A DNA stretch of 64,000 nucleotides. Source: Nocardia suismassiliense (GTDB taxonomy: Bacteria; Actinomycetota; Actinomycetes; Mycobacteriales; Mycobacteriaceae). Below are positions 1 to 7,616 of this stretch, piece after piece. The notes below the pieces were generated by a model. That model worked only from the letters and a program-made list of their open reading frames with translations, ran no database searches and was not told the origin of the DNA. Where the stretch lies: the NCBI RefSeq assembly GCF_900269665.1, contig NZ_LT985361.1, positions 3,701,982 through 3,765,981 of the forward strand, written 5' to 3'. A program made the position numbers and the translations under genes. Every line of letters starts with the position of its first letter. Positions within the stretch are counted from its first letter, which is position 1.

Positions 1-776
1 TGCCGCCTGGTGTCCATCAGTGACGCAAGGACATTGACCAACTCGCCGTCGAAGCACTCTTTACGAAACGAGTACATGTCGTTGACGAGTAGTACGTGAT
101 CGATGGCGGCGTATCCCATTCGTACGAGGTCGGGATCGTGTTCCAGATGTGACGTGAGGTCCAAGCCATGGACATATTCCGCGATCACCAGCCCGGGTCG
201 CATGCCGATGCTGACGCGGCGGATTCGCAAGTAGGTATCCACGTCCGGAATGCTGGCGAGGTCACGTAGCTCGTTCTCGGCGACCGCGCTCTCGAACCAG
301 TCCTGCCAGCACAGCCGGTATCGACGAAAGACGGCGGGGGGCATGTGGCGCCGGAGCGTGCCGAAAGCGTCGTGGAAGGCGGGTCCATACGGGTTGTCGG
401 AAGACCCGCCGTCGGCGATGTCATCGAAAAGCGCACGTTGCACCACCGCCAGGTCTTCTACTTGGAACATCAACGACAGCACGCAGGTCGAGTGGACGAT
501 GCGATCGGGCATGCCGTGCGGGAATTGCATGGATTCCGAGAGCGGGTAACGACATTCGAAGAAGTTCGACATCTCGTCGGGATCGTTGAAGAACAGGAAG
601 CGGCGAACCCACGCGGCGTTGCGTTCGTAGATGGCGGGATAGTCCGGGTTGATCTTCGACGGTGTACCACAGGCCAGCTGCGACAGATAGCAGGTGGTAC
701 CTGGCCCGATCAAGGGATATGGCGCGGAAACACGGAGGCTTCTCGGTCTACGCGCGGCACCATAGGTTGTGGTCAC
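1..776 (-). CDS. Terpene synthase (class I), C-terminus cut by window edge
   Basis: Cyclises a prenyl diphosphate in the cytosol; the product cannot be told. About 258 residues are visible and the C-terminal end lies beyond base 1. The Mg-binding NSE motif is intact as NDMYSFRKE near residues 232-240 (bases 57-83), preceded by an Arg-rich helix (RIRRVSIGMRPG) that fits the pyrophosphate-sensor region. The usual Asp-rich motif is poor: the matching helix reads VEDLAVV instead of DDxxD/E. The start is GTG at 776, with GAGGAGG about five bases upstream. This GTG overlaps the stop codon of the upstream HTH gene (GTGA), so translation is probably coupled. The family call is fairly sure; the subclass is open. 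Confidence 0.8.
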   Translation of the reverse strand, partial: MTTTYGAARRPRSLRVSAPYPLIGPGTTCYLSQLACGTPSKINPDYPAIYERNAAWVRRFLFFNDPDEMSNFFECRYPLSESMQFPHGMPDRIVHSTCVLSLMFQVEDLAVVQRALFDDIADGGSSDNPYGPAFHDAFGTLRRHMPPAVFRRYRLCWQDWFESAVAENELRDLASIPDVDTYLRIRRVSIGMRPGLVIAEYVHGLDLTSHLEHDPDLVRMGYAAIDHVLLVNDMYSFRKECFDGELVNVLASLMDTRR

Positions 777-1147
777 CAGGCCTCCTCGTCGCTAGCACAG
801 CGCAGCGGCAGTGGTCGCGGGATACGTGTCTCCGTGTAGAGGCGTTGAACAACTGAACCGGCAGCGCTGGTATCACCGAGACGTCGAACCTCACCGGCCC
901 AGTTCTGACGCCCGTGCTCGTGTACCGCTTGTGTGAAACGAGACCGTATTTGCTCCGAGGATCCTGCCAGCACTGCATCCAGCAAGGCCTGCTTCGACGG
1001 CCGCGGATGCACCGAGTCTCCGCCCGCCTCCCATTTCGACACCATGCGGGTGCTCACGCCCATCCGTCGCGAGAACTCGCGCACGGTCAATCTGCTTGCC
1101 TCCCTGAGCATTCGGGTTTCGCTTCCAGACCAACGTCGAATATTCAT
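773..1147 (-). CDS. Small HTH (XRE-like) regulator coupled to the terpene synthase
   Basis: A 124-residue DNA-binding protein. Residues 1-45 form an XRE-type helix-turn-helix (WSGSETRMLREASRL, then REFSRRMGVSTRMVSKWEAG), followed by a short helical tail without a recognised sensor domain. The ATG at 1147 is preceded by GAAGGAG at a good distance; a longer frame upstream lacks such a site. Its stop codon overlaps the GTG of the terpene synthase, so both are made from one message, and it is likely a dedicated regulator of the terpene gene. This pathway role is inferred from position only. Confidence 0.75.
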   Translation of the reverse strand: MNIRRWSGSETRMLREASRLTVREFSRRMGVSTRMVSKWEAGGDSVHPRPSKQALLDAVLAGSSEQIRSRFTQAVHEHGRQNWAGEVRRLGDTSAAGSVVQRLYTETRIPRPLPLRCASDEEAW

Positions 1148-1433
1148 CAGCACTCCTTCACTTTTGTGAAACCGATCAGCCGCGCACAGCCTCCATGCAC
1201 GCGGAATCACATCCGCAGAGAAGGTCTTTGGATCCGTTGTGGGAGTTACGATTGAGTCTTTCCCGCACGGTCGTGACGCAGCCCCTAGCTGGGGTGCGCT
1301 CGGGTCTCGCGGAGGAGGTCGGGCTTGTATGAGTCGCGGTGCGGTGTTCGAGAATTGCCTGACCGGCGATGCACGGTCGCGACGTCAAGTCCTTTTCAGC
1401 CTATCGAGTGGGCCAGAACCGATCTGGACTCGA

Positions 1434-1461
1434 TGTGCACAGCAATGGCCTATCTGTGCAC
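1434..1461 (+). promoter_or_regulatory. Paired TGTGCAC element, copy 1 (probable AraC-family operator)
   Basis: TGTGCAC occurs at 1434-1440 and again at 1455-1461, start to start exactly 21 bases, so both lie on one face of the helix. It sits about 55 bases before the GTG of the AraC gene at 1516, in the roughly 370-base divergent region shared with the HTH/terpene genes. The surrounding 70 bases resemble a second copy near 2686. AraC proteins usually bind paired direct repeats about two turns apart, so autoregulation is plausible. I see nothing else in 1148-1433. Confidence 0.6.
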
Positions 1462-1515
1462 GGTTGCGCGAATCCATTCAGAAAGCACCGGAGTTGCGAA
1501 TTGGAAGGACGGCGA

Positions 1516-2475
1516 GTGGCTATCTTGCTCGATACCTTGTCGGTCGAACCGGGCGATCGGGCCGAGGTGATCGCGACGGCTGTGCAGCAGGCGACCGCGC
1601 CCGCGCAGATAGTCGTCAGCGATTCGGGACCGGCGGTGAGCGGTCGTATCGAGGCGTGGCAGTTCGGTAGCACCGATCTGCGGCGTATTCAGACGGGCGG
1701 ATACGTTGTCAGACGTACCGCGCGACTGATCCGTGTCGCACCGGCGCCATGCTTGATGATCTTTGTCTCCTCGGTCTCCACCATACGGTGGAGACAAGGT
1801 GACGGTCAGTACGAGATCGAGCCGGGGCAGTTGTACGTTGCCGATCTCAACCAGCCCTTCGAAGGTGACTGGCGTGGCGGTGAAGTCCTGACCATGCAGG
1901 TGCCGCTGGAGCTGCTCGGTGTACCTGTGGAGACCATTCGCCGTGCGGTGGGAGCTCTCTCCGTGAGTCCGATGCAGCGTCTGGTCGCCACCCACATTTC
2001 GCTCATGGCGAGTACGGCCGACGCTATCGAGGCCGATCCTGCCGCACGGGACTTCGGCGATGCGTGCGTAGACCTGGCGCGTGCGTTGATCAGCTCCGAC
2101 GCTGTGCGAAAAGGTGACGGCACTGTATTGCCCGCAGAACTGCTGGTATCCCAGATCCGCGACTATGTTCGCAGCCATCTGATCGACCCGGACCTCAGCC
2201 CCGCGCGCATCGCGCGCGCACATCACATTTCTGTTCGCTATCTCTACAAGCTCTGTGCCGAAGCGAATTTCAGTCTGCACCAATGGATCATCAGTCAGCG
2301 ATTGGTGCAGGTGCACCGGGCACTGACGAGTCCCCGGGACAGTCACCGGCCCATCGCGGTGATCGCGCAGCAGTACGGGTTCCGTGACCCGTCGCATTTC
2401 TCGCGCAGCTTCCGCTCGGCGTTCGGGATGACGCCGCGCGAGTGGCGGCGCATGGGGCAGGAGGCCATGTTGTAA
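1516..2475 (+). CDS. AraC-family transcriptional regulator
   Basis: A 319-residue activator-type regulator. The N-terminal ~190 residues resemble the AraC-binding-like sensor found in Nocardia/Rhodococcus regulators (VAILLDTLSVEPGDRAEV, then a cupin-like stretch around QYEIEPGQLYVADL). The C-terminal ~100 residues hold two HTH motifs (PARIARAHHISVRYLYKLC and IAVIAQQYGFRDPSHFSRSF), ending in FGMTPREWRR. I chose GTG 1516 because GGAAGGA lies seven bases upstream and because the paralogue at 48403-49401 starts at the equivalent place. A pair of TGTGCAC repeats lies just upstream. The ligand is unknown; adjacent targets could be the terpene genes or the gene at 2835. Confidence 0.88.
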   Translation: MAILLDTLSVEPGDRAEVIATAVQQATAPAQIVVSDSGPAVSGRIEAWQFGSTDLRRIQTGGYVVRRTARLIRVAPAPCLMIFVSSVSTIRWRQGDGQYEIEPGQLYVADLNQPFEGDWRGGEVLTMQVPLELLGVPVETIRRAVGALSVSPMQRLVATHISLMASTADAIEADPAARDFGDACVDLARALISSDAVRKGDGTVLPAELLVSQIRDYVRSHLIDPDLSPARIARAHHISVRYLYKLCAEANFSLHQWIISQRLVQVHRALTSPRDSHRPIAVIAQQYGFRDPSHFSRSFRSAFGMTPREWRRMGQEAML

Positions 2476-2834
2476 AGGGCGGCCGTTGACGCGGCAGGGT
2501 GCGACCTGAGCCGCAGGACACGCCGTTGTGTCCCGGTGCACGACATTGTGCGCAGCTCAGGGCCTATTCACGAACGGCCCGGACGGGGTCGAGCATCGAA
2601 TGTTCATCGCCGATAGCAAAGGCGCTGGCTCGGTGCTCAACCGAATATGAGCGTATCGAGGGTGGTAGAGCCGATTTCGGTTCGATGTGCACGTCACTGG
2701 CCGATTTGTGCACGATTCTGGCCGAATGGCTTGCGCTCGGCTGTGTTCGGTCGACGAGAAAACTCGGGTGATCGTTCGATGGGCGGTCACCGGGGCGTAA
2801 CTTGCCGAAGGGGTGCTCGCGGTATGGTGCGGGG
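2476..2834. other. Intergenic region without a convincing gene
   Basis: This 359-base stretch between the AraC gene and the zinc-ribbon protein has no frame with convincing protein composition or ribosome binding site. Its one clear feature is the second paired TGTGCAC element at 2686-2713. A further GGTGCAC lies near 2538. The stretch may be the promoter region of the gene starting at 2835. Confidence 0.5.
2686..2713 (+). promoter_or_regulatory. Paired TGTGCAC element, copy 2
   Basis: TGTGCAC at 2686-2692 and 2707-2713, again 21 bases apart. About 70 bases around it match copy 1 (TATCGAG, AGA-CCGAT, TCGATGTGCAC, TGGCC-AT, TGTGCACG and GCGAAT/GCCGAAT are shared in order). It lies about 120 bases before the gene at 2835, which is therefore a candidate target of the AraC regulator between the two copies. 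Confidence 0.6.
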
Positions 2835-3380
2835 GTGGCGGATGGGGGCATCGAGTTCAAGCCGGATGCGGAAGATCCTAAGCGGGTGCGGATGTCGCGG
2901 GGGCTGCCCGGTGGGGTTTCGCGGGCGGAGATCAGTTTTCGAGTGGCGGGTGGGTTGCGGGGGACGCGGGCGGCGCGGCGGTCCGAGGCGGAGTTCGTGC
3001 ACCTGCGGACGGCGGTAGATGGGGGGTATGAGGGGCCGTGGAGTGAGCCGGAGCGGCTGTCGGTGGAGGATGGCAGACGTTATGTCGAACAGGTGGAGCA
3101 GCGCATAGCGTTGCAGGAAGCCGAGATTCGGCGGCGTCGCGAGGCTGTTGATTTGATGTGCCAGTGGTGTGAAAGGCAGCGGACCTATATCGGGGTGCTG
3201 GGGTTTGTCACCGGGCATGCCGGGTTGTTGACCGATCATCCGAGTGAATTCGGGCAGCAGGTGGTCAAGCAACATGCTTATCGGTGTGATCGGTGCGGGT
3301 CGACGATGTTCTTCGCCGATGGGTTCATGGCGCATCCGTTGCCTGGTCGGCCTGCGCCGGAAGATGGGGATCGGCCGTAG
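2835..3380 (+). CDS. Hypothetical protein with zinc-ribbon-like cysteine pairs
   Basis: A 181-residue protein of unknown function. The middle is a charged helix rich in E, R and Q (EDGRRYVEQVEQRIALQEAEIRRRREAV) that may form a coiled coil. It is followed by two Cys pairs, CQWC and CDRCGS, about 60 residues apart, which could bind one metal together or belong to separate sites. There is no signal peptide or membrane segment. The start (GTG 2835) is chosen by composition and is uncertain. The gene converges on the STM4011-type gene, and a paired TGTGCAC element lies upstream. I recognise no family. Confidence 0.55.
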   Translation: MADGGIEFKPDAEDPKRVRMSRGLPGGVSRAEISFRVAGGLRGTRAARRSEAEFVHLRTAVDGGYEGPWSEPERLSVEDGRRYVEQVEQRIALQEAEIRRRREAVDLMCQWCERQRTYIGVLGFVTGHAGLLTDHPSEFGQQVVKQHAYRCDRCGSTMFFADGFMAHPLPGRPAPEDGDRP

Positions 3381-3462
3381 ACCTGTGTCGTGCAGATGTG
3401 ACCGCTGTGCCGCGGTCAGGGCTGGTTCGATATCGGGCGGGACGAGTCCTCCGCGCTGACAG

Positions 3463-4350
3463 TCAAGCAATTCCGTGCCACTGCGGGACACCGAGGTCGG
3501 TTGCATCTTGTCGAGCGGGGATGCGTTCGAGGACGCCACCGGCGAAAACGTCGTAGAGCGGGAGCGTTTCGAGGTGGACGTAGCCGATGTGGCAGTCGCA
3601 GATGGTGAGTGGGCAGGGGCGGGGAGCCAGGGCGGTGCGGTAGGAGTTGTCGTAGAGGTTTCCCAAGGGGTCGCGGACGAAATGGCAGCGGCGCACGGTG
3701 CCGTCGCCGTCGACGGAGATGACGGACGAACCGGTTCGGCAGGCTTGTCCGGCGGACTGGTGGGGGTGGCGGCTGATGGGGAAGAGGGGGTCGAGGGCGG
3801 TCCAGGTTTCGGCTTGGGCGTCGGTGTAGGTGTGGCCTTCGGCGGCGTTCACCCAGAGGTAGATGTGGTCGGGGAGGTCTGTTCGTAGCCGTTGTGCGTG
3901 CTCCAGATGCTCGGGTACGCCGACTATTCCGACGCTGAAGCGGATACCTGCACTGGCGAGCTGGTGGGTTTTGTCGAGGAAACGGTGGTAGGGGGTTTGG
4001 CCGGGGTGGTAGGTGCACCAGAGGGCGAGGGTGTCGGGGTCGGCGTCGGACAACCAGTTCGTGCGACAGCTGAGGTTGGTCTGGATGGCGACGCGGTCGA
4101 TGTGCGGGGCATGAGACAGCTCGACCAGGGCACGGCGATACCAGGAGCGCACCAGGCCTTCGCCCCACGGGGTGAAGAGGAGGGAGAGCCGGTCGCCGGT
4201 CTGCTGGTGCGCCCAGGTGGTGAATCGTTCGAGGCAGGCGCGGTCGGCGCGCAGTTGCGCGGTGCTGTCTCTGCGTTTGGCGAAGGGGCAGTACGGGCAG
4301 TCGTAGTCGCAGGATGCGAGTGGGCCGCGGTAGAGGATGGTCAGGTCCAC
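3463..4350 (-). CDS. STM4011-family radical SAM protein
   Basis: A 295-residue radical S-adenosylmethionine enzyme. The cluster-binding motif CX3CX2C is near the N-terminus (ASCDYDCPYCPF). Further Cys residues lie in the C-terminal third (CHFV, CPLTICDCHIG) and could carry an additional site. It is the last gene of a five-gene run, starting two bases after the stop of the STM4012-type gene. The family is named after a Salmonella gene in the same gene order; its substrate is unknown. Modification of a peptide or small molecule together with the ATP-grasp and hydrolase neighbours is an inference. Confidence 0.85.
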   Translation of the reverse strand: MDLTILYRGPLASCDYDCPYCPFAKRRDSTAQLRADRACLERFTTWAHQQTGDRLSLLFTPWGEGLVRSWYRRALVELSHAPHIDRVAIQTNLSCRTNWLSDADPDTLALWCTYHPGQTPYHRFLDKTHQLASAGIRFSVGIVGVPEHLEHAQRLRTDLPDHIYLWVNAAEGHTYTDAQAETWTALDPLFPISRHPHQSAGQACRTGSSVISVDGDGTVRRCHFVRDPLGNLYDNSYRTALAPRPCPLTICDCHIGYVHLETLPLYDVFAGGVLERIPARQDATDLGVPQWHGIA

Positions 4351-4352
4351 GG

Positions 4353-5693
4353 CTATCTCAGTTCGTAGGCGGCCATGGCCGCTTGCACTGTGGCAGAGAA
4401 GAATTCGGGGCCGATCGCGTCGGAGTAGGCGAGGCCGTCCGGCGTGAGGCGCAGGCAGTCGGGATCGGTGTCGGACAGCCAGCCACGGTCACCCAGCGTC
4501 CGCAATTCGGTGGGGAAGTCCTGCCACGGGTCGTTACCGAACTGCAGGCGATAGTCCGCGATCGGGAAGCCGTCGGCTTGCAACAGCGACTGGAGCAGAA
4601 ATCTGCGCTTCGCTTCGTCCTGATCGATCACTCGCCCATGGACGGCGCGACTGAAATCGGTTGTAGCGGTGTAGGAATCGATGATGGTGCGGACCTCTCG
4701 CATGGAGACCGCGTAGTCGAACGAGTAGTGCAGTTCGGAGGTGTAGGAGCGGGCGCCGCAACCGAGTCCGATCATGCCGTCGGTCTGGCAGGCGTAATCG
4801 TCGGGTCCCTGTGGCGGGGCGTCGGTGCGGCGGAACATGCGCATGGAGACCTGCGTATAGTCGTGCGCGAGCAGATGATCGCGGCCCTCGGTGTAGCGGC
4901 GCAGCCGTTGTTCATCCCAATCCAGCTCTGCGACAGCGGGATCGGCGTGGCGGGCGAGGCCGGTCAGCGGGCGCACGTAGAGCGGATAGAGGTAGATCTC
5001 TTCGGGTCGCCAGGCCAGTGCGGCATCGAGAGACAGTCGCCAACTCGCCTCGGTCTGACCGTCGATGCCGTAGATCAGGTCGATATTGAGGACCGGGATG
5101 TCGGTGTCCCGGATGCGTGCGAGGGCCGCCTCGACCTCGGCGCGTCGTTGGGGTCGTACGGCGGCGCGGGCCTCCTCGTCGATGAAGCTCTGCACGCCGA
5201 TGCTCAGCCGGGTTGTCCCTCGCTCGGCGAGTACGGCCAGGCGATCGGCGGTGGCCGTACTCGGCGAGGTCTCGACCGACAGCGGAATGGACCGTAGGTC
5301 GGCGCCCATGAGCACCTCGGCGATATCGCACAGCCGCGACAACTCGGCGGCCTCGAGATAGGTCGGCGTGCCGCCGCCGAACGCGGCATTCGCGAAACGC
5401 ACGGGTTCTCGGTCGCCGAGGGCGGCCCGCACGGCTTGCGCCTGCCGGGTGAGGGCGTCGAGGTATCGGCCGGTGAGCCCGTCCGGCGCCCCGACCCGGG
5501 TGAACAGATTGCAGAAGCCGCAGCGCACTTCACAGAACGGGATGTGCAGATACAACGAAAGCGCTTGTCTCGGTTGGTCTGCCCACAGATCGGCGAGTGC
5601 GGGACTCGGTGTCAGCGGTCGATACGCGGTCTTGTGCGGATACGCGTACACGTAGTTCTGATAGGGCCGCGGTAGCGCGATGGTCTCGATCAT
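4353..5693 (-). CDS. STM4012-family radical SAM protein (HemN/HemW-like)
   Basis: A 446-residue radical SAM protein of the coproporphyrinogen III oxidase-like branch. The Fe-S motif is CEVRCGFC within LYLHIPFCEVRCGFCNLF, around residue 55-72, followed by GGGTPTYLE, which is typical of the HemN group. The C-terminal part (LGCGARSYT, IDQDEAKRRFLLQSLLQ) also fits that group. Start ATG 5693 overlaps the stop of the STM4013-type gene (ATGA), so a longer upstream start is unlikely. Given its neighbours it is not a heme-pathway enzyme but part of the STM401x cluster. Substrate unknown. Confidence 0.87.
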   Translation of the reverse strand: MIETIALPRPYQNYVYAYPHKTAYRPLTPSPALADLWADQPRQALSLYLHIPFCEVRCGFCNLFTRVGAPDGLTGRYLDALTRQAQAVRAALGDREPVRFANAAFGGGTPTYLEAAELSRLCDIAEVLMGADLRSIPLSVETSPSTATADRLAVLAERGTTRLSIGVQSFIDEEARAAVRPQRRAEVEAALARIRDTDIPVLNIDLIYGIDGQTEASWRLSLDAALAWRPEEIYLYPLYVRPLTGLARHADPAVAELDWDEQRLRRYTEGRDHLLAHDYTQVSMRMFRRTDAPPQGPDDYACQTDGMIGLGCGARSYTSELHYSFDYAVSMREVRTIIDSYTATTDFSRAVHGRVIDQDEAKRRFLLQSLLQADGFPIADYRLQFGNDPWQDFPTELRTLGDRGWLSDTDPDCLRLTPDGLAYSDAIGPEFFSATVQAAMAAYELR

Positions 5694-6511
5694 GCGGAAG
5701 GCTCCAGGAAGAAATGGCTGTAGGGGACGGTCCATACGGATTCGTGGCCGAGCCGGTGGCCGGTGTAGCCGTCGTCGCCGTAGGCGGTGCCGTGGTCGGA
5801 GCAGACGATGGCGAAGCAGCGCCGCCGGGAGCGCATGGCCTCGAACAGTCGGCCGACATGCTCATCGATGTATTGCAGAGCGGCAGCGTGTGTTTCGCGG
5901 CTGTCACCGTTTTCGCGGGTGGCTCCCGGCAGATGGAACCAGTTGGGTTGATGGAGCGCGGAAGCGTTGAGGAACAAGAAGAGTCGTTGCTCGGCGGGGA
6001 GGTCGGCGACCACTTTCTCAGCGCGGGCTACCTGAGACTCGAACGAACTGGGCGATGCCACCGAAAAGTCCGGCTCCCAGTGACTTTCCGCGAACAGCCC
6101 CGGCAGCACGTTGCCGAGGGCGCCTTGTTTGTTGAAGAACCCGACACCGCCGATGCAGGCCGTGTGATAGCCGCGGTCCGCGAGAGCGGTTACCAGGTCG
6201 GGGGAGTCGAAGACGAAGGTGCCGTCGGCGGTCGTTTCGCTACCGGCGAAGCGGGCGGCGAAGAGGCGGGGGTGCGGGCCCGGCGCCGCGGGCGTCGGTA
6301 GGAATCCGGCGAATATTGCCTGATGGGAGGCGTAGGTGAAATTGCCTGGCGCGTGTCGCCGCTCCCACGTGCCGCCGGGAAGATGGGCGGACAGGTTCGG
6401 TAGTTTGCCGGCCGCCGCGAGCTCGACCGCGACGTCGTAGCGAAGCGTATCGAGGGTGAGTAGCAGCAGATCGTCGCGGCCGACGACCTCGTTCATGTCA
6501 GGCCGGTGCAT
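5690..6511 (-). CDS. STM4013/SEN3800-family hydrolase (sulfatase/phosphatase fold)
   Basis: A 273-residue enzyme of the alkaline phosphatase superfamily. Metal-site signatures are visible: LLLTLDTLRYD at the N-terminus (first Asp and the Thr nucleophile position) and SDHGTAYGDDG with a later GHRLGHES near the C-terminus. The start chosen is ATG 6511, which has GGAG four bases upstream and overlaps the upstream gene by 14 bases; ATG 6496 is an alternative. It lies between the ATP-grasp and radical SAM genes and overlaps both, so all are probably made together. The bond it hydrolyses is unknown. Confidence 0.83.
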   Translation of the reverse strand: MHRPDMNEVVGRDDLLLLTLDTLRYDVAVELAAAGKLPNLSAHLPGGTWERRHAPGNFTYASHQAIFAGFLPTPAAPGPHPRLFAARFAGSETTADGTFVFDSPDLVTALADRGYHTACIGGVGFFNKQGALGNVLPGLFAESHWEPDFSVASPSSFESQVARAEKVVADLPAEQRLFLFLNASALHQPNWFHLPGATRENGDSRETHAAALQYIDEHVGRLFEAMRSRRRCFAIVCSDHGTAYGDDGYTGHRLGHESVWTVPYSHFFLEPSA

Positions 6512-7616
6512 ACTTCTCCTTCGATGAATCCCGCTGTCGCGCAAGGAAATATGGCGCTGCGCGCAGTTGTGCGGTGTAGGTGTCCAGGCCTGCGGCGGGG
6601 CCTTCGGGTAGTCCGGTGAGTCGCGGAAGGAGATCGCCGAACGCATTGACCTCGCCGACCGTGAACCGCCGCCAGCCGATCGAGGGCAGCAGATCGACAC
6701 CGACGCAGAGCGTTCCGGGAAAGCAGGCGGCGGCCCGCTCGCAGATCGTCAGTGCTTCGTCCCAGTGTTTACCCGCCGCCGCGCGAACGGCGGCGAGGTC
6801 ACCGCGGGCGCCGCCGAGGTGCAGGTTGGTCATCGGTGCACGGCTCGTGCGCACTACGGCGTGGGTGGCGCGGCCCGCGATAACGAGCACCCGTAGGTCG
6901 GCGGTCCGGCCGGCCAGTGCAGCCTTCGGCACCCACTGCTCGATGTGCAGCCCGTCGGGTGCGAGCCGGTCGACGATCGCGGCGATCTCGGATTCGCTGG
7001 TGTAGCAACGGATCTTGAGCGAGTTGTGGAGTCGGCCGCCGGACGCGACCTCTACCGAGGTGGTCGCCCGCAGCCGGCCTGTGCTGGTGGATTCGATCGC
7101 CAGCACACCCGATGCGGAGGATCCGTGCGCGAGCTTGACGAAGACGCGGTGCAGGCGGGCGTCGCGCATGCGATCTCGCACGTCGGACCAGTCTCTCAGG
7201 GGAGCTGCGACACCGGAGGTGGGTGAGCGTGGCACCGGTACGGCCGCGGCGTCGAGGCGGGCATGGCATAGTCGCTTGTCGAACAGCAGTGCCAGTTCCC
7301 CCAGATCGTCCAGCCGGATACCGCCGCGCAGCGATCCGACCGCGTCACGGAACCGCGCGTACCACCGTGCCGAACCTTCCACGCGGGTTGGATCTTTCAC
7401 ACCTCGCAGTAGCTCGTCCACCTCGGGGTTCTCCCCAGGCGAATCGAGCCGGACGATCTCGTCGTCGGCGAAGTCGTGCCCGGCGTCGCGCAGTACATCA
7501 CGCCACTCGACGACCCGCGGCGCGGCCATACCTGCCGCGCGCGCGGTGTCGAGGAACAGGCCGACCCGACGATTCTCGCCGTTGCCGACGACTACCCAGC
7601 GTCGCGACTCACTCAC
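6498..7616 (-). CDS. STM4014-family protein (ATP-grasp-like ligase)
   Basis: A 372-residue protein with the outline of an ATP-grasp enzyme: FVKLAHGSSASGVLAI as the nucleotide-binding lysine segment, HIEQWVPKA in the middle and VGEVNAFGDLLP near the end, the last resembling the metal-binding ENxN-type segment. Such enzymes join a carboxylate to an amine or thiol using ATP. GTG 7616 overlaps the end of the LRR gene by eight bases. Together with two radical SAM enzymes this is the gene that most suggests peptide modification, but no precursor peptide is evident nearby. Confidence 0.8.
   Translation of the reverse strand: MSESRRWVVVGNGENRRVGLFLDTARAAGMAAPRVVEWRDVLRDAGHDFADDEIVRLDSPGENPEVDELLRGVKDPTRVEGSARWYARFRDAVGSLRGGIRLDDLGELALLFDKRLCHARLDAAAVPVPRSPTSGVAAPLRDWSDVRDRMRDARLHRVFVKLAHGSSASGVLAIESTSTGRLRATTSVEVASGGRLHNSLKIRCYTSESEIAAIVDRLAPDGLHIEQWVPKAALAGRTADLRVLVIAGRATHAVVRTSRAPMTNLHLGGARGDLAAVRAAAGKHWDEALTICERAAACFPGTLCVGVDLLPSIGWRRFTVGEVNAFGDLLPRLTGLPEGPAAGLDTYTAQLRAAPYFLARQRDSSKEKYAPA

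Noticed and set aside
1450..2541. 363-codon minus-strand frame opposite the AraC gene
   Set aside because: The AraC gene on the plus strand has two complete HTH motifs; the antisense frame has none.
2499..2771. 90-codon frame between the AraC gene and the zinc-ribbon gene
   Set aside because: Its similarity to the stretch upstream of the AraC gene is explained by the repeated TGTGCAC operator DNA, not by a shared protein.
2787..3539. 250-codon minus-strand frame opposite the zinc-ribbon protein
   Set aside because: Very rich in P, R and H; the plus-strand frame has a more protein-like composition and paired Cys motifs.
4353..5693. Heme-biosynthesis HemN/HemW assignment
   Set aside because: The motifs are shared, but the gene order and overlaps place it in the STM4012 family of the cluster.
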